64,000 nucleotides of DNA from Nitrosococcus wardiae (GCF_004421105.1 NZ_CP038033.1:3429659-3493658), one strand, 5' to 3'; counted from the stretch's first letter, positions 54,818 through 64,000 are shown. Numbers and translations: made by a program. The notes: generated by a model from the sequence alone, not told the origin.

Positions 54818-56467
54818 TTATCCACTGACAAAACCTCTTTCCTTTAAATATCTTTCTATATCCTCTTTCGCGAATCCTACTTTCCTTGCCACTCGATCCG
54901 CATGGCTTACTTTTGAGATTCCCTCTACGATTTTGTGAGTGGGAGCTTCCCCTACAAACTGCATCTGAAAATGCCGTCCAAGTTTATTTTCCTTAAATCG
55001 CTCAGCTAACTCATAGTTATGTGTCACCAGGACGGTATTATTTCCTATTTTGGAAAACCCATTGAGCACATGAAAAGAGGTCTCTAATTTTTCCTCATGG
55101 GTCGTTCCTTCCGACAACTCATCTAAAATGATCAAACTCTGTGGAGTCGTCACTAAAAACATATCCTTTGTCCGCTTAAGCTCCTTTCCGAATCGCCCTT
55201 CCACATCCTCTAGGGAACTAATTTCGGGAACTTGGTAAAAGATCCGGTCGGCAACGGAGACTTCAGCGTCTTCTGCAGGCACATAACAGCCTATTTGAGA
55301 AAGCAATTGAATTTGGGCAATCGTTTTACAAAGAGCCGTTTTGCCCCCACTATTTGGGCCGGTAACAAAAGTTAACTTCTGCCCGTCCAGGTCAATGTCA
55401 TTGGGAACATAATTGGGATTGCCTTTCCCCAGGATAGGGTTTCTCGCTTCCCTTAATACCAAAATATGGGTCTTTGCCTCGATGACTCGTGGCAATGAGG
55501 TAGGACTGCCAAAGGACTTCCCATAGTGGTAAAAGGAAAGTAATTCATCAATCTTTCCCAGGGCTTCCAGCACAGTATGCATTTCTTCCGAATCTTTGTA
55601 GCGCTTTCGCAAGGGATAAATGCAACTATCCCGGTCAAATGTTCCCACTGCCGGCATATAAGATAGTAGCAACACGGGCATGAAAAAAAGCATGAACAGG
55701 GGGGTCATGGAAAAAGAGACACCGAGCACCATGGGGCCATACGTCGTTAGCGCAACAATAATGAGCAATACCGCCAGGATAAAAAAGGGCTTAAACAAAG
55801 TCGGCCTAAACTTTGCTGCGGGAACAAATCTTTTTTTCTCTTCTCTGGATTTGATTCCACCCTCAGTTAAATAAACCGGTCCTTGCATCAAAGAATAAAT
55901 CTTTGTAGAACCAAATTGTTTAATGTCATCAGTCAAGACCCTAAGATAATCGCTCTCCGGTGTAGGTAACGCACGGACATCCTTAACCAAGTCGAGCATG
56001 AAAGCAGTGCCCTTTTTATAAGTGGCATAGCCATATCCTTCGATTTCACTATCCCCTCTAGAACTACCAAAAAAACCGGTAAATTTACTAAAAAGTAAGC
56101 GATAAAAATCTTGTTCCCGCGTTGAAGCTTTTTCCAGCAGCGCCTCTATCTTTTCTCGAAGGTTGGCATTTGACGCCAGTTCTTGTACTGCTTCCTGCTT
56201 AGCCTTGATAAGTTTTACCGAATGTAAAGGCTGGGCTATGGAGCGATACAGTGTGCTCTGACCCACCACTGTATTGGCGCTATTTAACGCCTCGAAGAGG
56301 CTATCAGCTTCTATCACCTGAAATGTTGATTCATCAATGACTCCTTCCCCCACTCGTGATGGCTGTGCAGAACGAATCGACGGCGGAGCTTCACTGCCTT
56401 TCAAAATAGGTTCGTACATTCCATGTATCATTTCTCTTAGATATTCTTTTAACGCACTACTCATCAA
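54818..56467 (-). CDS. MutS-like ATPase with transmembrane segments
   Basis: 549 residues. The C-terminal half is a MutS domain V ATPase: Walker A GPNSGGKTALCKTIAQ, RIFYQVPEISSLEDVEGRFGKELKR, Walker B LIILDELSEGT and VLVTHNYELAE. The N-terminal half lacks mismatch-recognition domain I. About residues 220-275 hold two membrane helices (FFILAVLLIIVALTTYG; TPLFMLFFMPVLLLSYM), so this is a membrane-anchored MutS relative, not a mismatch-repair protein. Function unknown. Start MMSSALK, no operon partner. Confidence 0.85.
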   Translation of the reverse strand: MMSSALKEYLREMIHGMYEPILKGSEAPPSIRSAQPSRVGEGVIDESTFQVIEADSLFEALNSANTVVGQSTLYRSIAQPLHSVKLIKAKQEAVQELASNANLREKIEALLEKASTREQDFYRLLFSKFTGFFGSSRGDSEIEGYGYATYKKGTAFMLDLVKDVRALPTPESDYLRVLTDDIKQFGSTKIYSLMQGPVYLTEGGIKSREEKKRFVPAAKFRPTLFKPFFILAVLLIIVALTTYGPMVLGVSFSMTPLFMLFFMPVLLLSYMPAVGTFDRDSCIYPLRKRYKDSEEMHTVLEALGKIDELLSFYHYGKSFGSPTSLPRVIEAKTHILVLREARNPILGKGNPNYVPNDIDLDGQKLTFVTGPNSGGKTALCKTIAQIQLLSQIGCYVPAEDAEVSVADRIFYQVPEISSLEDVEGRFGKELKRTKDMFLVTTPQSLIILDELSEGTTHEEKLETSFHVLNGFSKIGNNTVLVTHNYELAERFKENKLGRHFQMQFVGEAPTHKIVEGISKVSHADRVARKVGFAKEDIERYLKERGFVSG

Positions 56468-56592
56468 TCACTCCAAACTATAGGTGAACCTTTCTTTTCA
56501 ATGGGTATCGAATTTATAATTATTATAAAACCACTATGTTCAATGACTCTTGGGGCTGTCAATCCTCCAATTCAAAAACCTCTAGCTCTCTG

Positions 56593-57363
56593 ATGGCAAA
56601 AAAAGCTGAAAAGTCAGGCCCTCCTGCCTGGGTCGTTGAAATCCGTTTAGCGCTCCTTTTAAGCCTGCTCACCCTCCTGTTCGCCTGTGCCACTTACGGA
56701 GAACGGGTAGCACCGGTTCCCTTCCCAGAGGCCCAGTCCGATCATGTGGATGTGGACGGCGCCAAAGTGGTCGCCCGGGCCTTTGCCAGTGACAAAGAAA
56801 TCAATCAGGCTTTTGGCTTTGATATCCGCGGCGCTGGCCTCTTTCCCATTCGCTTTGTTATCGACAACCAAAGCCCGTCAACAACCTGGGTCAGAACCGA
56901 CCAGACTTTCCTTATCGACACTCAAGGACAGGCTTGGCCTTTGTTAACCGCCGAACAAGCCTATCAACGGGTCCGCAGCCATGTGGAACTGGGAGAAACC
57001 GCGAAAGCAACCGGCAAACCCGCCGTCCTTCTTGGCGCCGCAGGTGCCCTGGCGGGTATGGCGGTCGGTATTGTCACCGGAGAAAGTGTAGGTGAAATTA
57101 CCGCCAAAGGGGCTGCAGCAGGAGCCGCCGCCGGCGCGCTCTTTGGCGGAAGCAAGCGCTATGGCGCACTTGACCAACAAATTCGCCAGGATTTACTTCG
57201 AGAATCTTTGCGGAATGAACGGATTCGTCCCGGAGAACTCGCCTACGGCTATCTCTTTTTTCCAGGTAAGGAGGAGGCCCAATCGGCAAGTTCAATCCGC
57301 CTTGGCCTCAACCTGGGGGATAAAACCCATATTGTCACGATTAACTTTGAGGCAGCGAAGTAA
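56593..57363 (+). CDS. Glycine-zipper lipoprotein
   Basis: 256 residues from the ATG at 56593. The signal peptide has a hydrophobic stretch and lipobox LLFAC (Cys32). The folded domain FASDKEINQAFGFDIRGAGL is followed by a glycine-zipper region (about 170-215: GAAGALAGMAVGIVTG, GAAAGAAAGALFGG), a likely membrane-interacting segment. The C-terminal region is beta-rich. An in-frame ATG 57 bases upstream would give an implausibly long n-region. An outer-membrane or envelope role is likely. Confidence 0.7.
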   Translation: MAKKAEKSGPPAWVVEIRLALLLSLLTLLFACATYGERVAPVPFPEAQSDHVDVDGAKVVARAFASDKEINQAFGFDIRGAGLFPIRFVIDNQSPSTTWVRTDQTFLIDTQGQAWPLLTAEQAYQRVRSHVELGETAKATGKPAVLLGAAGALAGMAVGIVTGESVGEITAKGAAAGAAAGALFGGSKRYGALDQQIRQDLLRESLRNERIRPGELAYGYLFFPGKEEAQSASSIRLGLNLGDKTHIVTINFEAAK

Positions 57364-57434
57364 AAATTATATCGCTCCTGGAATCACCCCATAATACCTC
57401 CCCCTATAAAAAGCTAAGCTATCCAGAAGCTACC

Positions 57435-60400
57435 TTAGCTAGGATGGGTTTGAGATAAGACATAATCCAACCACTGGGAAGTCAGCCGGTCCGGAAGACG
57501 ATTCTGGAGCTGGCGCGCCACCAGATTATCGATATCGATCCAAGTTAAAGGCTGATCTTGCTCGGCGCAAGAAAAAACAGCACGGGTGCGCTTTCCCGTT
57601 TCCGGGTCAATCTGCCACTGCAAACACTGGGCGCAAACGCCCTTTAACATGCATTGCATGGGACTTCCCACCATGCCGATGGCTTTGAGATCGGGGCGAA
57701 AAACGTCTTTCAAGGGTCCTCCTTTCAAGGCCCTTTGGAAACCACCCAATAGGCCGGTGGACCCCATCACCAGAAACCGATCTACCGACTTCAAAGGAAG
57801 ATGTCTACTGCCCTCATCGGTGACTAATTCCCCCGTCCCATAACGCTGGAGCAGGGCAACCATGTCGGTTTCCACTACACTCAAGTCCTGGGGCCGACGG
57901 GGAGTAATTTTCGGCTCCCGAGCCGTGCTCCAAATGAGCTGATCGGCCGCCATTTCCAGTTCATCTTGACGGTCTAATTCAGAGGCCGAGCCAAAAGCAG
58001 CCACATAAAGAACCCGGTTGCCCGCTGCCCGGAGGGCGGGACCCAGATCAAGCATCGCCGCAGCTCCCCAGCGACCGGCCACGACCAACACCGTCTCTCC
58101 CTCAGGAATCTCAGTAGGTGCCCCGGTCGGCCCCATGAGCACCAGGGGGTCTCCAGGTTGCAAACGGCCTACCAAACGGGGCCCAGCCCCCCACTGCAAT
58201 ACCATCAACCGAATTTGATCGTCCTCGACCCCCGTGCCGCTGACGGTGAGTAGCGGTATTTGTAAACGGGTCCCTTCCACTTCCGGACTATTGGACTCAA
58301 AACTCTGCAAACGAAAAAATTGTCCGGGACGGAAATTGCGAGCCGCAAGAGGAGCCCGCACCCACATCTCCACTATCCCAGGATTGCTACGATTGACTCG
58401 ACTCACTCGCGGGGTCAATAAGTCGGCCATTTGCTCTCGAAAGGCCCTGTAATCCTCCCTACTTGCCGGCGGACGCAACGCCAAAGCAGCCATGACCTGC
58501 GGGTAGCTGCGCTTACTTGAGGCGATCGCCTTGACCACACTGCCTTGGAATACCGGATGGGTATCCCCCACAAAAGTGACCATATGCCCTTCCCGGTGGT
58601 AGGAAGTAAAGGGACCAAACTCCGACGACTTGCAATCTTCAGCCACCTGAACCGGCTGCAAACCATCAGGATGCTCCACGTGGGGTAAGAAGTGATCGCC
58701 TTCTAACTCAATATTGCCAGGATGCTCATGCTCGTAGATGGTATTGGGCTTAGCCCCGGCGGCAATAAATACGGCGCGGGCAGGCAAGGTGATCTCCTCC
58801 CGCGTGCCTAGCCAACGCCCCTCTTCCTGTTTCATGCGCCGACACACCAACGCTTTCACATGGCCGTACTTATCCAGCTCCGCCCGAAGAGGTTCCAAAC
58901 CCTCCGCGTAATAAAGCCCCTCCTCCATGGCCTTGAGGACTTCCTCATGATTACGCTGATAGGCCGGAGAGGCATTAAGCCCCTTGCGGTAGGCCAAGGT
59001 AACGCCGCCCCAAGCGCGCAGGAGGGAGATAAAGTCCGGCGCTTCTCCTGCCTGAGCGGCCCGTTGACGCTCGGCCCTTACTAAACGTCCATGGGCCAGA
59101 AACTCTTCTAAGATTTCCTCATCTTCTTCTCCAAGACCCGCCCGCACTTGCTCCTTGCCCTGGACTGCCACCAGCTTCTCATAGCGGGTGAGCATTTTTT
59201 CCACTTGTTTAATGTAATAGGCTTGAACTTCCGTGGCCGTGTCAATGGCCGTGAGGCCACCGCCGATGACCACCGCAGGCAAACGCACTTGCAGGTTAGC
59301 GAGGCTGCTTTCTTTACCCGCGCCGGTGAGCTGTAGGGCCATTAGAAAATCGCTCGCCTGCCGCATTCCCCGAGCCAAGCTATTGCCCATGGGAATGACC
59401 CTGGGCAACCCGGTACCGGTGGCAATGCACACATGATCAAACCCCTGCTTCCAGGCATCCTCCAAGGTCATGGTCCCCCCCAAGCGGACCCCGCCAAAAG
59501 CCTGGAACAGGGGACGCCGGAGCAAGCTGAGATAAATGAGCTTCAAGAAGTTTTTATCCCAACGCACGGTGATCCCATATTCAGCGACCCCCCCAAACCC
59601 CAGCAAAATGCGCTCGTCTAGGGATTCCTTGAGGGCTGACCACTCGCGAACAGGCTGTTTCAACAACGCTTCCGGCAAAGGTTCCATCTTGAGCCCATCA
59701 ATACCCACTACGGCGCACCCTTCCATGGTCAGGTGATGGGCCATGGTAAAACCAGCCGGCCCCATCCCGGACACCAAGACCTTATAGCCGTTGTAGGGTT
59801 GAGGTAAAAATTGTCGTTGCCGTAAGGGGTTCCAGCGGGTGAGAAGATCATAAATCTCCACTCCCCAGGGCAAGTCTAAGACATCCGTCAGCACCCGGGT
59901 CTCGATCTGGGGAATGTTAACCGGTTCCTGCTTCTGATAAATGCAGGATTTCATACAGTCATTGCAAATACGATGGCCGGTGGCTGGCACCATGGGGTTG
60001 TCCACCATGGCAACGGCCAAAGCTGCGATCGTGCGTCCTTCCCGCTTGAGGACGTGCATCTCGGAGATTTTCTCCTCCACCGGGCATCCGGTCAGAGTAA
60101 CCCCCAAAGGATCGGCTTTAAACCCGAGTTCGGGCTGGTCCTTCTTCTCTGGAAAACCCTTGGAGCAGAAGTCTCCATTATGATCATGGCAATAAATGCA
60201 GTAATGCACTTCTCCCTGAACCGCCCGGGCCGACATACGGGAATCGGTGAGCTTGAACCCATCGCGCCGCCGAAAGGTGGCTGGATTGGCCTGGAGCCGG
60301 TGGAGCATATCCCCTTCCAGGTGTTCAAGGGGTACCAAACGGGCATGGTCCACTTTTCGTGGCAGATCAAAACTGGTCCAACCGGCGACCGCCCGCTGCC

Positions 60401-60968
60401 CATCCGGATCGGTCAACGCCAAGGCGCACCATTGGGTTAGGGCCTCCATGGCCTCTCCAGAGACCGATTCAGCTTGCTGTAAACCCTGGGCCCATCGGGC
60501 AACTGCCCCTTCCCGGTCAGCCTCCGCTAACCCAGCTTGCTGGAGTCGCTCGCTCAACCACCGATCTAAGGTATAAAAAGACCGCCCAATGGGTTTCCGA
60601 TAACGCCGCCCTCGACGCTGCACCCATTCTTTTTTAAAGGCCATCACCGGATCATGGCTCAGGGTGGCATTGCCCTGGGCAGCCAATTCTCCTTCAATCC
60701 CAAAGAAATGCGCCAAAAAATCTTCGAGATGGGGGGCCAGAGCCAAAAGTAATTCACTTTCTGCCACTGGCGGCAAGGGTTCGGAAGCCTGGCGATAACT
60801 GATGGCGCGCCGATAAAGTTCAGAATCCCGGCATTTTAATAAATCTAAAAACCCCTTATCCAAAACTTCCAACCCGGTGATCTGGAATAGCTCAGAGAAG
60901 GCGATATCCTCTAGCGTCAATGCATCGTCTGCTGTCATCCTTTCTCTCATCAAAAACCAAGGGCTCAA
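57435..60968 (-). CDS. GltD/PyrK-like multidomain FAD/Fe-S oxidoreductase
   Basis: 1177 residues. A novel-looking N-terminal region (1-240) is followed by a Cys-rich region (CIYCHDHNGDFC, then CPVEEK, and CNDCMKSC) of glutamate-synthase-small-subunit type for Fe-S clusters. An FAD/NAD(P) disulfide-reductase fold follows (SGMGPAGFTMAHHL; AVVIGGGLTAIDTA). The C-terminal third (about 860-1177) is PyrK-like: FRPGQFFRLQSF, an NAD-binding core and a cysteine-rich end (CMLKGVCAQC). The arrangement suggests an electron-transfer enzyme with flavin, NAD(P)H and Fe-S clusters. The electron partner is unknown. Confidence 0.85.
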   Translation of the reverse strand: MSPWFLMRERMTADDALTLEDIAFSELFQITGLEVLDKGFLDLLKCRDSELYRRAISYRQASEPLPPVAESELLLALAPHLEDFLAHFFGIEGELAAQGNATLSHDPVMAFKKEWVQRRGRRYRKPIGRSFYTLDRWLSERLQQAGLAEADREGAVARWAQGLQQAESVSGEAMEALTQWCALALTDPDGQRAVAGWTSFDLPRKVDHARLVPLEHLEGDMLHRLQANPATFRRRDGFKLTDSRMSARAVQGEVHYCIYCHDHNGDFCSKGFPEKKDQPELGFKADPLGVTLTGCPVEEKISEMHVLKREGRTIAALAVAMVDNPMVPATGHRICNDCMKSCIYQKQEPVNIPQIETRVLTDVLDLPWGVEIYDLLTRWNPLRQRQFLPQPYNGYKVLVSGMGPAGFTMAHHLTMEGCAVVGIDGLKMEPLPEALLKQPVREWSALKESLDERILLGFGGVAEYGITVRWDKNFLKLIYLSLLRRPLFQAFGGVRLGGTMTLEDAWKQGFDHVCIATGTGLPRVIPMGNSLARGMRQASDFLMALQLTGAGKESSLANLQVRLPAVVIGGGLTAIDTATEVQAYYIKQVEKMLTRYEKLVAVQGKEQVRAGLGEEDEEILEEFLAHGRLVRAERQRAAQAGEAPDFISLLRAWGGVTLAYRKGLNASPAYQRNHEEVLKAMEEGLYYAEGLEPLRAELDKYGHVKALVCRRMKQEEGRWLGTREEITLPARAVFIAAGAKPNTIYEHEHPGNIELEGDHFLPHVEHPDGLQPVQVAEDCKSSEFGPFTSYHREGHMVTFVGDTHPVFQGSVVKAIASSKRSYPQVMAALALRPPASREDYRAFREQMADLLTPRVSRVNRSNPGIVEMWVRAPLAARNFRPGQFFRLQSFESNSPEVEGTRLQIPLLTVSGTGVEDDQIRLMVLQWGAGPRLVGRLQPGDPLVLMGPTGAPTEIPEGETVLVVAGRWGAAAMLDLGPALRAAGNRVLYVAAFGSASELDRQDELEMAADQLIWSTAREPKITPRRPQDLSVVETDMVALLQRYGTGELVTDEGSRHLPLKSVDRFLVMGSTGLLGGFQRALKGGPLKDVFRPDLKAIGMVGSPMQCMLKGVCAQCLQWQIDPETGKRTRAVFSCAEQDQPLTWIDIDNLVARQLQNRLPDRLTSQWLDYVLSQTHPS

Positions 60969-61018
60969 TCACTGCTTAAACGTATTAGTTTACCTGCCAG
61001 GTCCTAAAATACCCACCA

Positions 61019-62035
61019 TCAGGGACTGATGATTTTTTGCTCGAAAACGAACAGAGCCGGCAAATGAGGGGCGATACCCACCTTAACCCAGTTCACTCGG
61101 GGGCTGCCAAAGGTTTGAATACGCGTGAAGTGGGGCAGGCGGGGATCGTCATGAGGGGTATCAAACGGCTTGTCCACCCAATACTCATGGAAATCCCCGT
61201 GGGCCAGTACCACAGGTTTCTTGAATATAGCAGTCAATTCCCGAAGATGATTGATAATTTCCTTGAAACCCGTCCGATCTGGATCGTCTTGCGGGAGATC
61301 GAAACGGGGATCGGCCTGCATGGTGATAAAAATACCTCTGGTCTCTATCTCCTTGGCCTGGCCAAAGATAGCATCTAACCAAGCCAAAACCGCATCGCGG
61401 CGCCGCTTGAATTCAGCGAGCCTATCGTCACGGGGATGATCCACCGAATCAAAGGGATCGAAACCAGTCCAGGGTCGCAAGTCATTATTGCTACCCACCA
61501 CGTGGAGCGTACCGAAAACGACGTTATTTCTGACAAACATGACGTTTTCCACAAAGTCCTCAAACCCCCGCACCTCGCTCTGGCTGAGGACGCGGATAGG
61601 GTGACGGCCAGTGGATTGATCCGGGGCGGGGAAGAAAGTCCGGCGCAGAAAATCGAGCCGCTCAAGCGGATAATAACCGCCACTGCTGAGGCGATGGCAA
61701 TCGGTCCATTCATTATCCCCTGGAGTATAGATGAACGCTCGGTTGAATCTCTGATACTGGGCAAAACGGGCCAGAATACGGTCGTTATCGCAGCGTTCCC
61801 CCCCACCTTTGATATCACCGGCATGGAGAATAAACTGGACGGTACAATCCCGGTTGACGTGGTCAATCAACCGGTTAAAGGACGCCACCTGCTCATCTTC
61901 ATAAGGCAGATCCCCGATAAGGGCAAAGGAAAACTCTGCCCCAGGAGACCTAGGGACACTAGAACCCTCCTCTGCCTGGAGAACCCCGCCAACCCCAGTG
62001 GTCATACACAACCATAACCCCAATACTCGATTCAT
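61019..62035 (-). CDS. Secreted metallophosphoesterase
   Basis: About 338 residues from the ATG at 62035, with a signal peptide (VLGLWLCMTTGVGGVLQA). Calcineurin-like motifs are FALIGDLPYEDE, LHAGDIKGGGERCD, YTPGDNEWTDC (GDNE) and later VLAHGDFHEYWVD (GH-x-H-like His). A longer reading frame starts at 62188, but that extension covers an IS-like repeat and is not convincing. Function: periplasmic phosphohydrolase of unknown substrate. Confidence 0.83.
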   Translation of the reverse strand: MNRVLGLWLCMTTGVGGVLQAEEGSSVPRSPGAEFSFALIGDLPYEDEQVASFNRLIDHVNRDCTVQFILHAGDIKGGGERCDNDRILARFAQYQRFNRAFIYTPGDNEWTDCHRLSSGGYYPLERLDFLRRTFFPAPDQSTGRHPIRVLSQSEVRGFEDFVENVMFVRNNVVFGTLHVVGSNNDLRPWTGFDPFDSVDHPRDDRLAEFKRRRDAVLAWLDAIFGQAKEIETRGIFITMQADPRFDLPQDDPDRTGFKEIINHLRELTAIFKKPVVLAHGDFHEYWVDKPFDTPHDDPRLPHFTRIQTFGSPRVNWVKVGIAPHLPALFVFEQKIISP

Positions 62036-62088
62036 TTGCCCCCCAGGTCGCCGTACATTGAAGTTTTCCATGGATGGTGAGCGCCCCC

Positions 62089-62165
62089 CTAGCGAGAATG
62101 CGAAGCGAAACGGTGCATCGAGGGCCACATGACTGGCCTTTCGCCATGAATTGGCGCTATGATTT
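62089..62165 (+). repeat. TnpB-like repeat remnant
   Basis: About 75 bases similar to 26421-26495 (shared CCTAGCGAGA-TGCGAAG and, further on, TT-GCCATGAA-TGG), interrupted by two or more stop codons. Probably a small relic of the same IS family as the zinc-ribbon fragment at 26.4 kb. Confidence 0.4.
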
Positions 62166-62219
62166 TCTTGCTCTCGGAGCCATGGCAAAGGGTTTAGAGT
62201 TAGCCTGGATAATTCATGA

Positions 62220-62338
62220 GATCACCACAAAGGCACTAAGCTCACAAAGAAATCAAAATGAGCATATCCATCAATTTCTCCCAACTGACTGAGATTTCCT
62301 CACCTTCGTGTCCTTTGTGTCTTGGTGGTGAAAAATTC
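62220..62338. repeat. Imperfect palindromic dispersed repeat
   Basis: The left arm ATCACCACAAAGGCAC (62221-62236) and the right arm CTTTGTGTCTTGGTGGTG (62314-62331) are imperfect inverted copies. The right-arm word type (GTCCTTTGTGTCTTGGTGG) is known from dispersed repeats in many proteobacteria. It lies in the gap before the protease gene. Confidence 0.4.
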
Positions 62339-62366
62339 AGGCTAGGCGAAGAATAGAGACACCATC

Positions 62367-63485
62367 CTAGGCTGACGGTCCTAGTTCCACTGCTACCCGC
62401 TTTCGTTCGCCCCCACGAAGCACGTCAACCTGGACTTTCTCTCCCGCTTGGCGTCGCTCCAAGGTCAATACCAAATCATTATAATTCCGCACCGGCCGAC
62501 CCTCGATCTCCACGATAATATCGCCCAAATGGAACCGTCCCAGAGAGTCTCGCCACGAGCCCTGTAGACCGGCCCGCTCGGCGCCACTGCCCGGCACTAC
62601 CCGCAGAATTGCTGCTCCCTCTATATTCATATTGGCTACGGTTTGAGCAGCCAGCAGCTCGACCCCCAGTGTGGGCCTCTCAATCCGGCCCTTGGTGATA
62701 AGTTCCGGCACGACCCAATTAACGGTGTCCACTGGAATAGCAAAGCCAATGCCAGCATAGGCTCCAGAAGGACTATAAATTGCGGTATTGACTCCAATTA
62801 AGCGGCCAGCACTGTCCAGCAAAGGACCTCCCGAATTTCCTGGATTAATGGCGGCATCGGTTTGGATTACATTACGAATAGGAATTCTTGCAGCCGATTC
62901 GATCTTTCTTCCCAACGCGCTCACCACTCCCGTGGTTAAGGTCTGATCTAGACCAAAGGGATTCCCGATAGCAAATGATTTTTGGCCCACCTGAAGCTCC
63001 CTCGAGCTTCCTATGGCGATAGGCCGCAGCTTATTTGCCGGTGCCTTGATCCGCAATACCGCCAGATCCTTCTCGGGCGCGACACCAACCAGCTTTGCAT
63101 CCCAAGTGGAGCGGTCATGGAGGGCCACCTGGGCAGCACTGGATCCCTGGATTACATGGAAATTAGTCACGATATGGCCCTGCTCATCCCAAATAAAGCC
63201 TGAGCCGGTACCGCGGGGAATCTCTTGCACATTCAAGCTGAACCCGTCTCGACGCAGGGACAGGGTAGTAATAAAAACCACCGAGGGGGAAACTTCACGA
63301 AAAAGCTCAATGGTTGATTTCTCATCTGCCGCCAAACCCCCTCGGGCTAGAACAGGTCGTGGCTCGGCCTGGAGAGAAGTGCCCAAAAACCCTTCTGTGA
63401 ACGCTTTCCACCCTACCCCTCCCATGAATGCAAGTAAGAGGAGCAATGCTAAGAGACCAATAGGAACTTGTCCTCGTTGCGCCAC
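62367..63485 (-). CDS. HtrA/DegP-family serine protease
   Basis: 372 residues with an N-terminal membrane/signal segment (about 8-27). The trypsin-like domain carries the full triad: His110 (VTNFHVI), Asp140 (EKDLAVL), Ser218 (NPGNSGGPLL). There is a single C-terminal PDZ (about 275-372; RFHLGDIIVEIEGRPV), as in DegS-like proteins. Envelope quality control is the probable role. Start ATG at 63485. Confidence 0.92.
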   Translation of the reverse strand: MAQRGQVPIGLLALLLLLAFMGGVGWKAFTEGFLGTSLQAEPRPVLARGGLAADEKSTIELFREVSPSVVFITTLSLRRDGFSLNVQEIPRGTGSGFIWDEQGHIVTNFHVIQGSSAAQVALHDRSTWDAKLVGVAPEKDLAVLRIKAPANKLRPIAIGSSRELQVGQKSFAIGNPFGLDQTLTTGVVSALGRKIESAARIPIRNVIQTDAAINPGNSGGPLLDSAGRLIGVNTAIYSPSGAYAGIGFAIPVDTVNWVVPELITKGRIERPTLGVELLAAQTVANMNIEGAAILRVVPGSGAERAGLQGSWRDSLGRFHLGDIIVEIEGRPVRNYNDLVLTLERRQAGEKVQVDVLRGGERKRVAVELGPSA

Positions 63486-63568
63486 AGCTGCTTTAACCTA
63501 TCTTCATTCCCTATTACTCCAATTTGTTGTTCTGTTTCCTTTGTATGTCTATCGACCAACAGCCTAGT

Positions 63569-64000
63569 CTAATGGGCGATCCCATCGACAGCCACCTGTC
63601 CCTTTTCCGAGTCGGCAAGATAATAATGGGCGGTTGGCCGGAAAGCCTCATCTAGTTCAAACACCAAGGGGATACCAGTGGGGATATTAAGCTCCATGAC
63701 TTCCTGATCGGACAACCCCTCAAGATGCTTGTATAAGGCCCGTAAAGAATTGCCATGGGCGACAATAATCAGCTCCTTGCCCGCGGCAATATCCGGCAAA
63801 ATATCTTTCTCCCAACAGGGAATAACCCGCTGAAGCGTTTTCTCAAGGGATTCCGAGGCCGGAATTTTTTCCGAAGCTAAATGGGCATAACGCCTATCAA
63901 AACGCGGATGCCGCGGATCGGCATCATCCAATGGAGGCGGCTCAATCGCATACCCTCGGCGCCATTGATGCACCAGCTCCGGACCATATTGTTTGGCCAT
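63569..64000 (-). CDS. gpmA: 2,3-bisphosphoglycerate-dependent phosphoglycerate mutase (partial)
   Basis: The C-terminal 143 residues are in the window; the N-terminus with the catalytic RHG His lies beyond 64000. Conserved GpmA parts are WRRGYAIEPPPLDD, ESLEKTLQRVIPCW, VAHGNSLRALYKHLEG (second catalytic His) and the IPTGIPLVFELDE end. It interconverts 3- and 2-phosphoglycerate in glycolysis. The ATG shown at 64000 is internal. Confidence 0.9.
   Translation of the reverse strand: MAKQYGPELVHQWRRGYAIEPPPLDDADPRHPRFDRRYAHLASEKIPASESLEKTLQRVIPCWEKDILPDIAAGKELIIVAHGNSLRALYKHLEGLSDQEVMELNIPTGIPLVFELDEAFRPTAHYYLADSEKGQVAVDGIAH

Noticed and set aside
61436-62017. Long plus-strand open frame opposite the metallophosphoesterase gene
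   Set aside because: It lies antisense to a gene with clear motifs and a signal peptide, and has no RBS or recognisable domain.
63013-63567. Long plus-strand open frame opposite the HtrA protease gene
   Set aside because: Antisense to a protease with an intact catalytic triad; composition is Arg/Ser/Pro-rich as in shadow frames.
1-64000. CRISPR arrays, tRNA and rRNA genes
   Set aside because: No regularly spaced repeats and no tRNA or rRNA signatures were seen on either strand; a covariance search would settle tRNA absence.

Overview
The window is chromosomal DNA of moderate GC from a gammaproteobacterium. It carries a Flp-type pilin, Lon, FolE, ThiD, TonB/outer-membrane genes, an HtrA protease and many broken IS elements. 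The overall flavour suggests a Chromatiales-like aquatic lineage such as Nitrosococcus. That is an inference from gene content only: no rRNA, tRNA or lineage-defining gene lies inside the window. I found no tRNA, rRNA or CRISPR array.

Layout. 0-3 kb: Flp pilin with a terminator, an AraC-type regulator with a receiver-like N-terminus, a TPR lipoprotein and a small exported protein. 3-10.6 kb: CPBP protease, a GlcD/GlcF-type FAD/Fe-S oxidase, a nucleoside/guanine deaminase and an ABC/FtsX lipoprotein-type exporter. 10.6-18.3 kb: a minus-strand signalling operon with a TonB-dependent receptor, a periplasmic ABC-type binding protein and a 1499-residue phosphorelay kinase ending in GGDEF-EAL. 18.5-22 kb: an overlapping three-gene operon of a ThDP-dependent acetolactate-synthase-like enzyme and two short, divergent citrate-synthase-superfamily proteins. 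It is the best candidate for an uncharacterised pathway. 22-27 kb: TnpB (IS200/IS605) relics flanking a MoaD-rhodanese-MoeB fusion, thiD and an O-methyltransferase.

27-35 kb: an apparent metal/ion island. It holds a frameshifted P-type ATPase with an atypical HMA-like N-terminus, a divergent MetK paralogue with several altered active-site motifs, an EF-hand protein, a STAS protein and a minus-strand run of small HMA-like/membrane genes, of which at least two are broken. 35.4-35.7 kb holds relics of pstB and phoU. 35.7-42 kb: folE, a class II glutamine amidotransferase, hsp20-lon, and an SDR-XdhC pair in which the SDR has Phe at the usual catalytic Tyr.

42-49 kb: small membrane and secreted proteins, a DUF885 peptidase-like protein, and a KaiC-like ATPase / receiver / degenerate GGDEF-EAL operon. 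49.2-51 kb: an IS graveyard (IS4-, IS1595- and IS982-like fragments) around a 31-residue membrane peptide. 51-64 kb: a double-glycine-leader peptide gene, a YbdK-type carboxylate-amine ligase overlapping an M20 amidohydrolase, a flavin reductase, a membrane MutS-like ATPase, a glycine-zipper lipoprotein, a 1177-residue GltD/PyrK-like oxidoreductase, a secreted metallophosphoesterase, an HtrA protease and the C-terminal part of phosphoglycerate mutase cut by the window edge.

Recurring themes are cyclic-di-GMP signalling with unusual sensors, atypical metal-binding-like domains, and many IS relics that have eroded or modified neighbouring genes.
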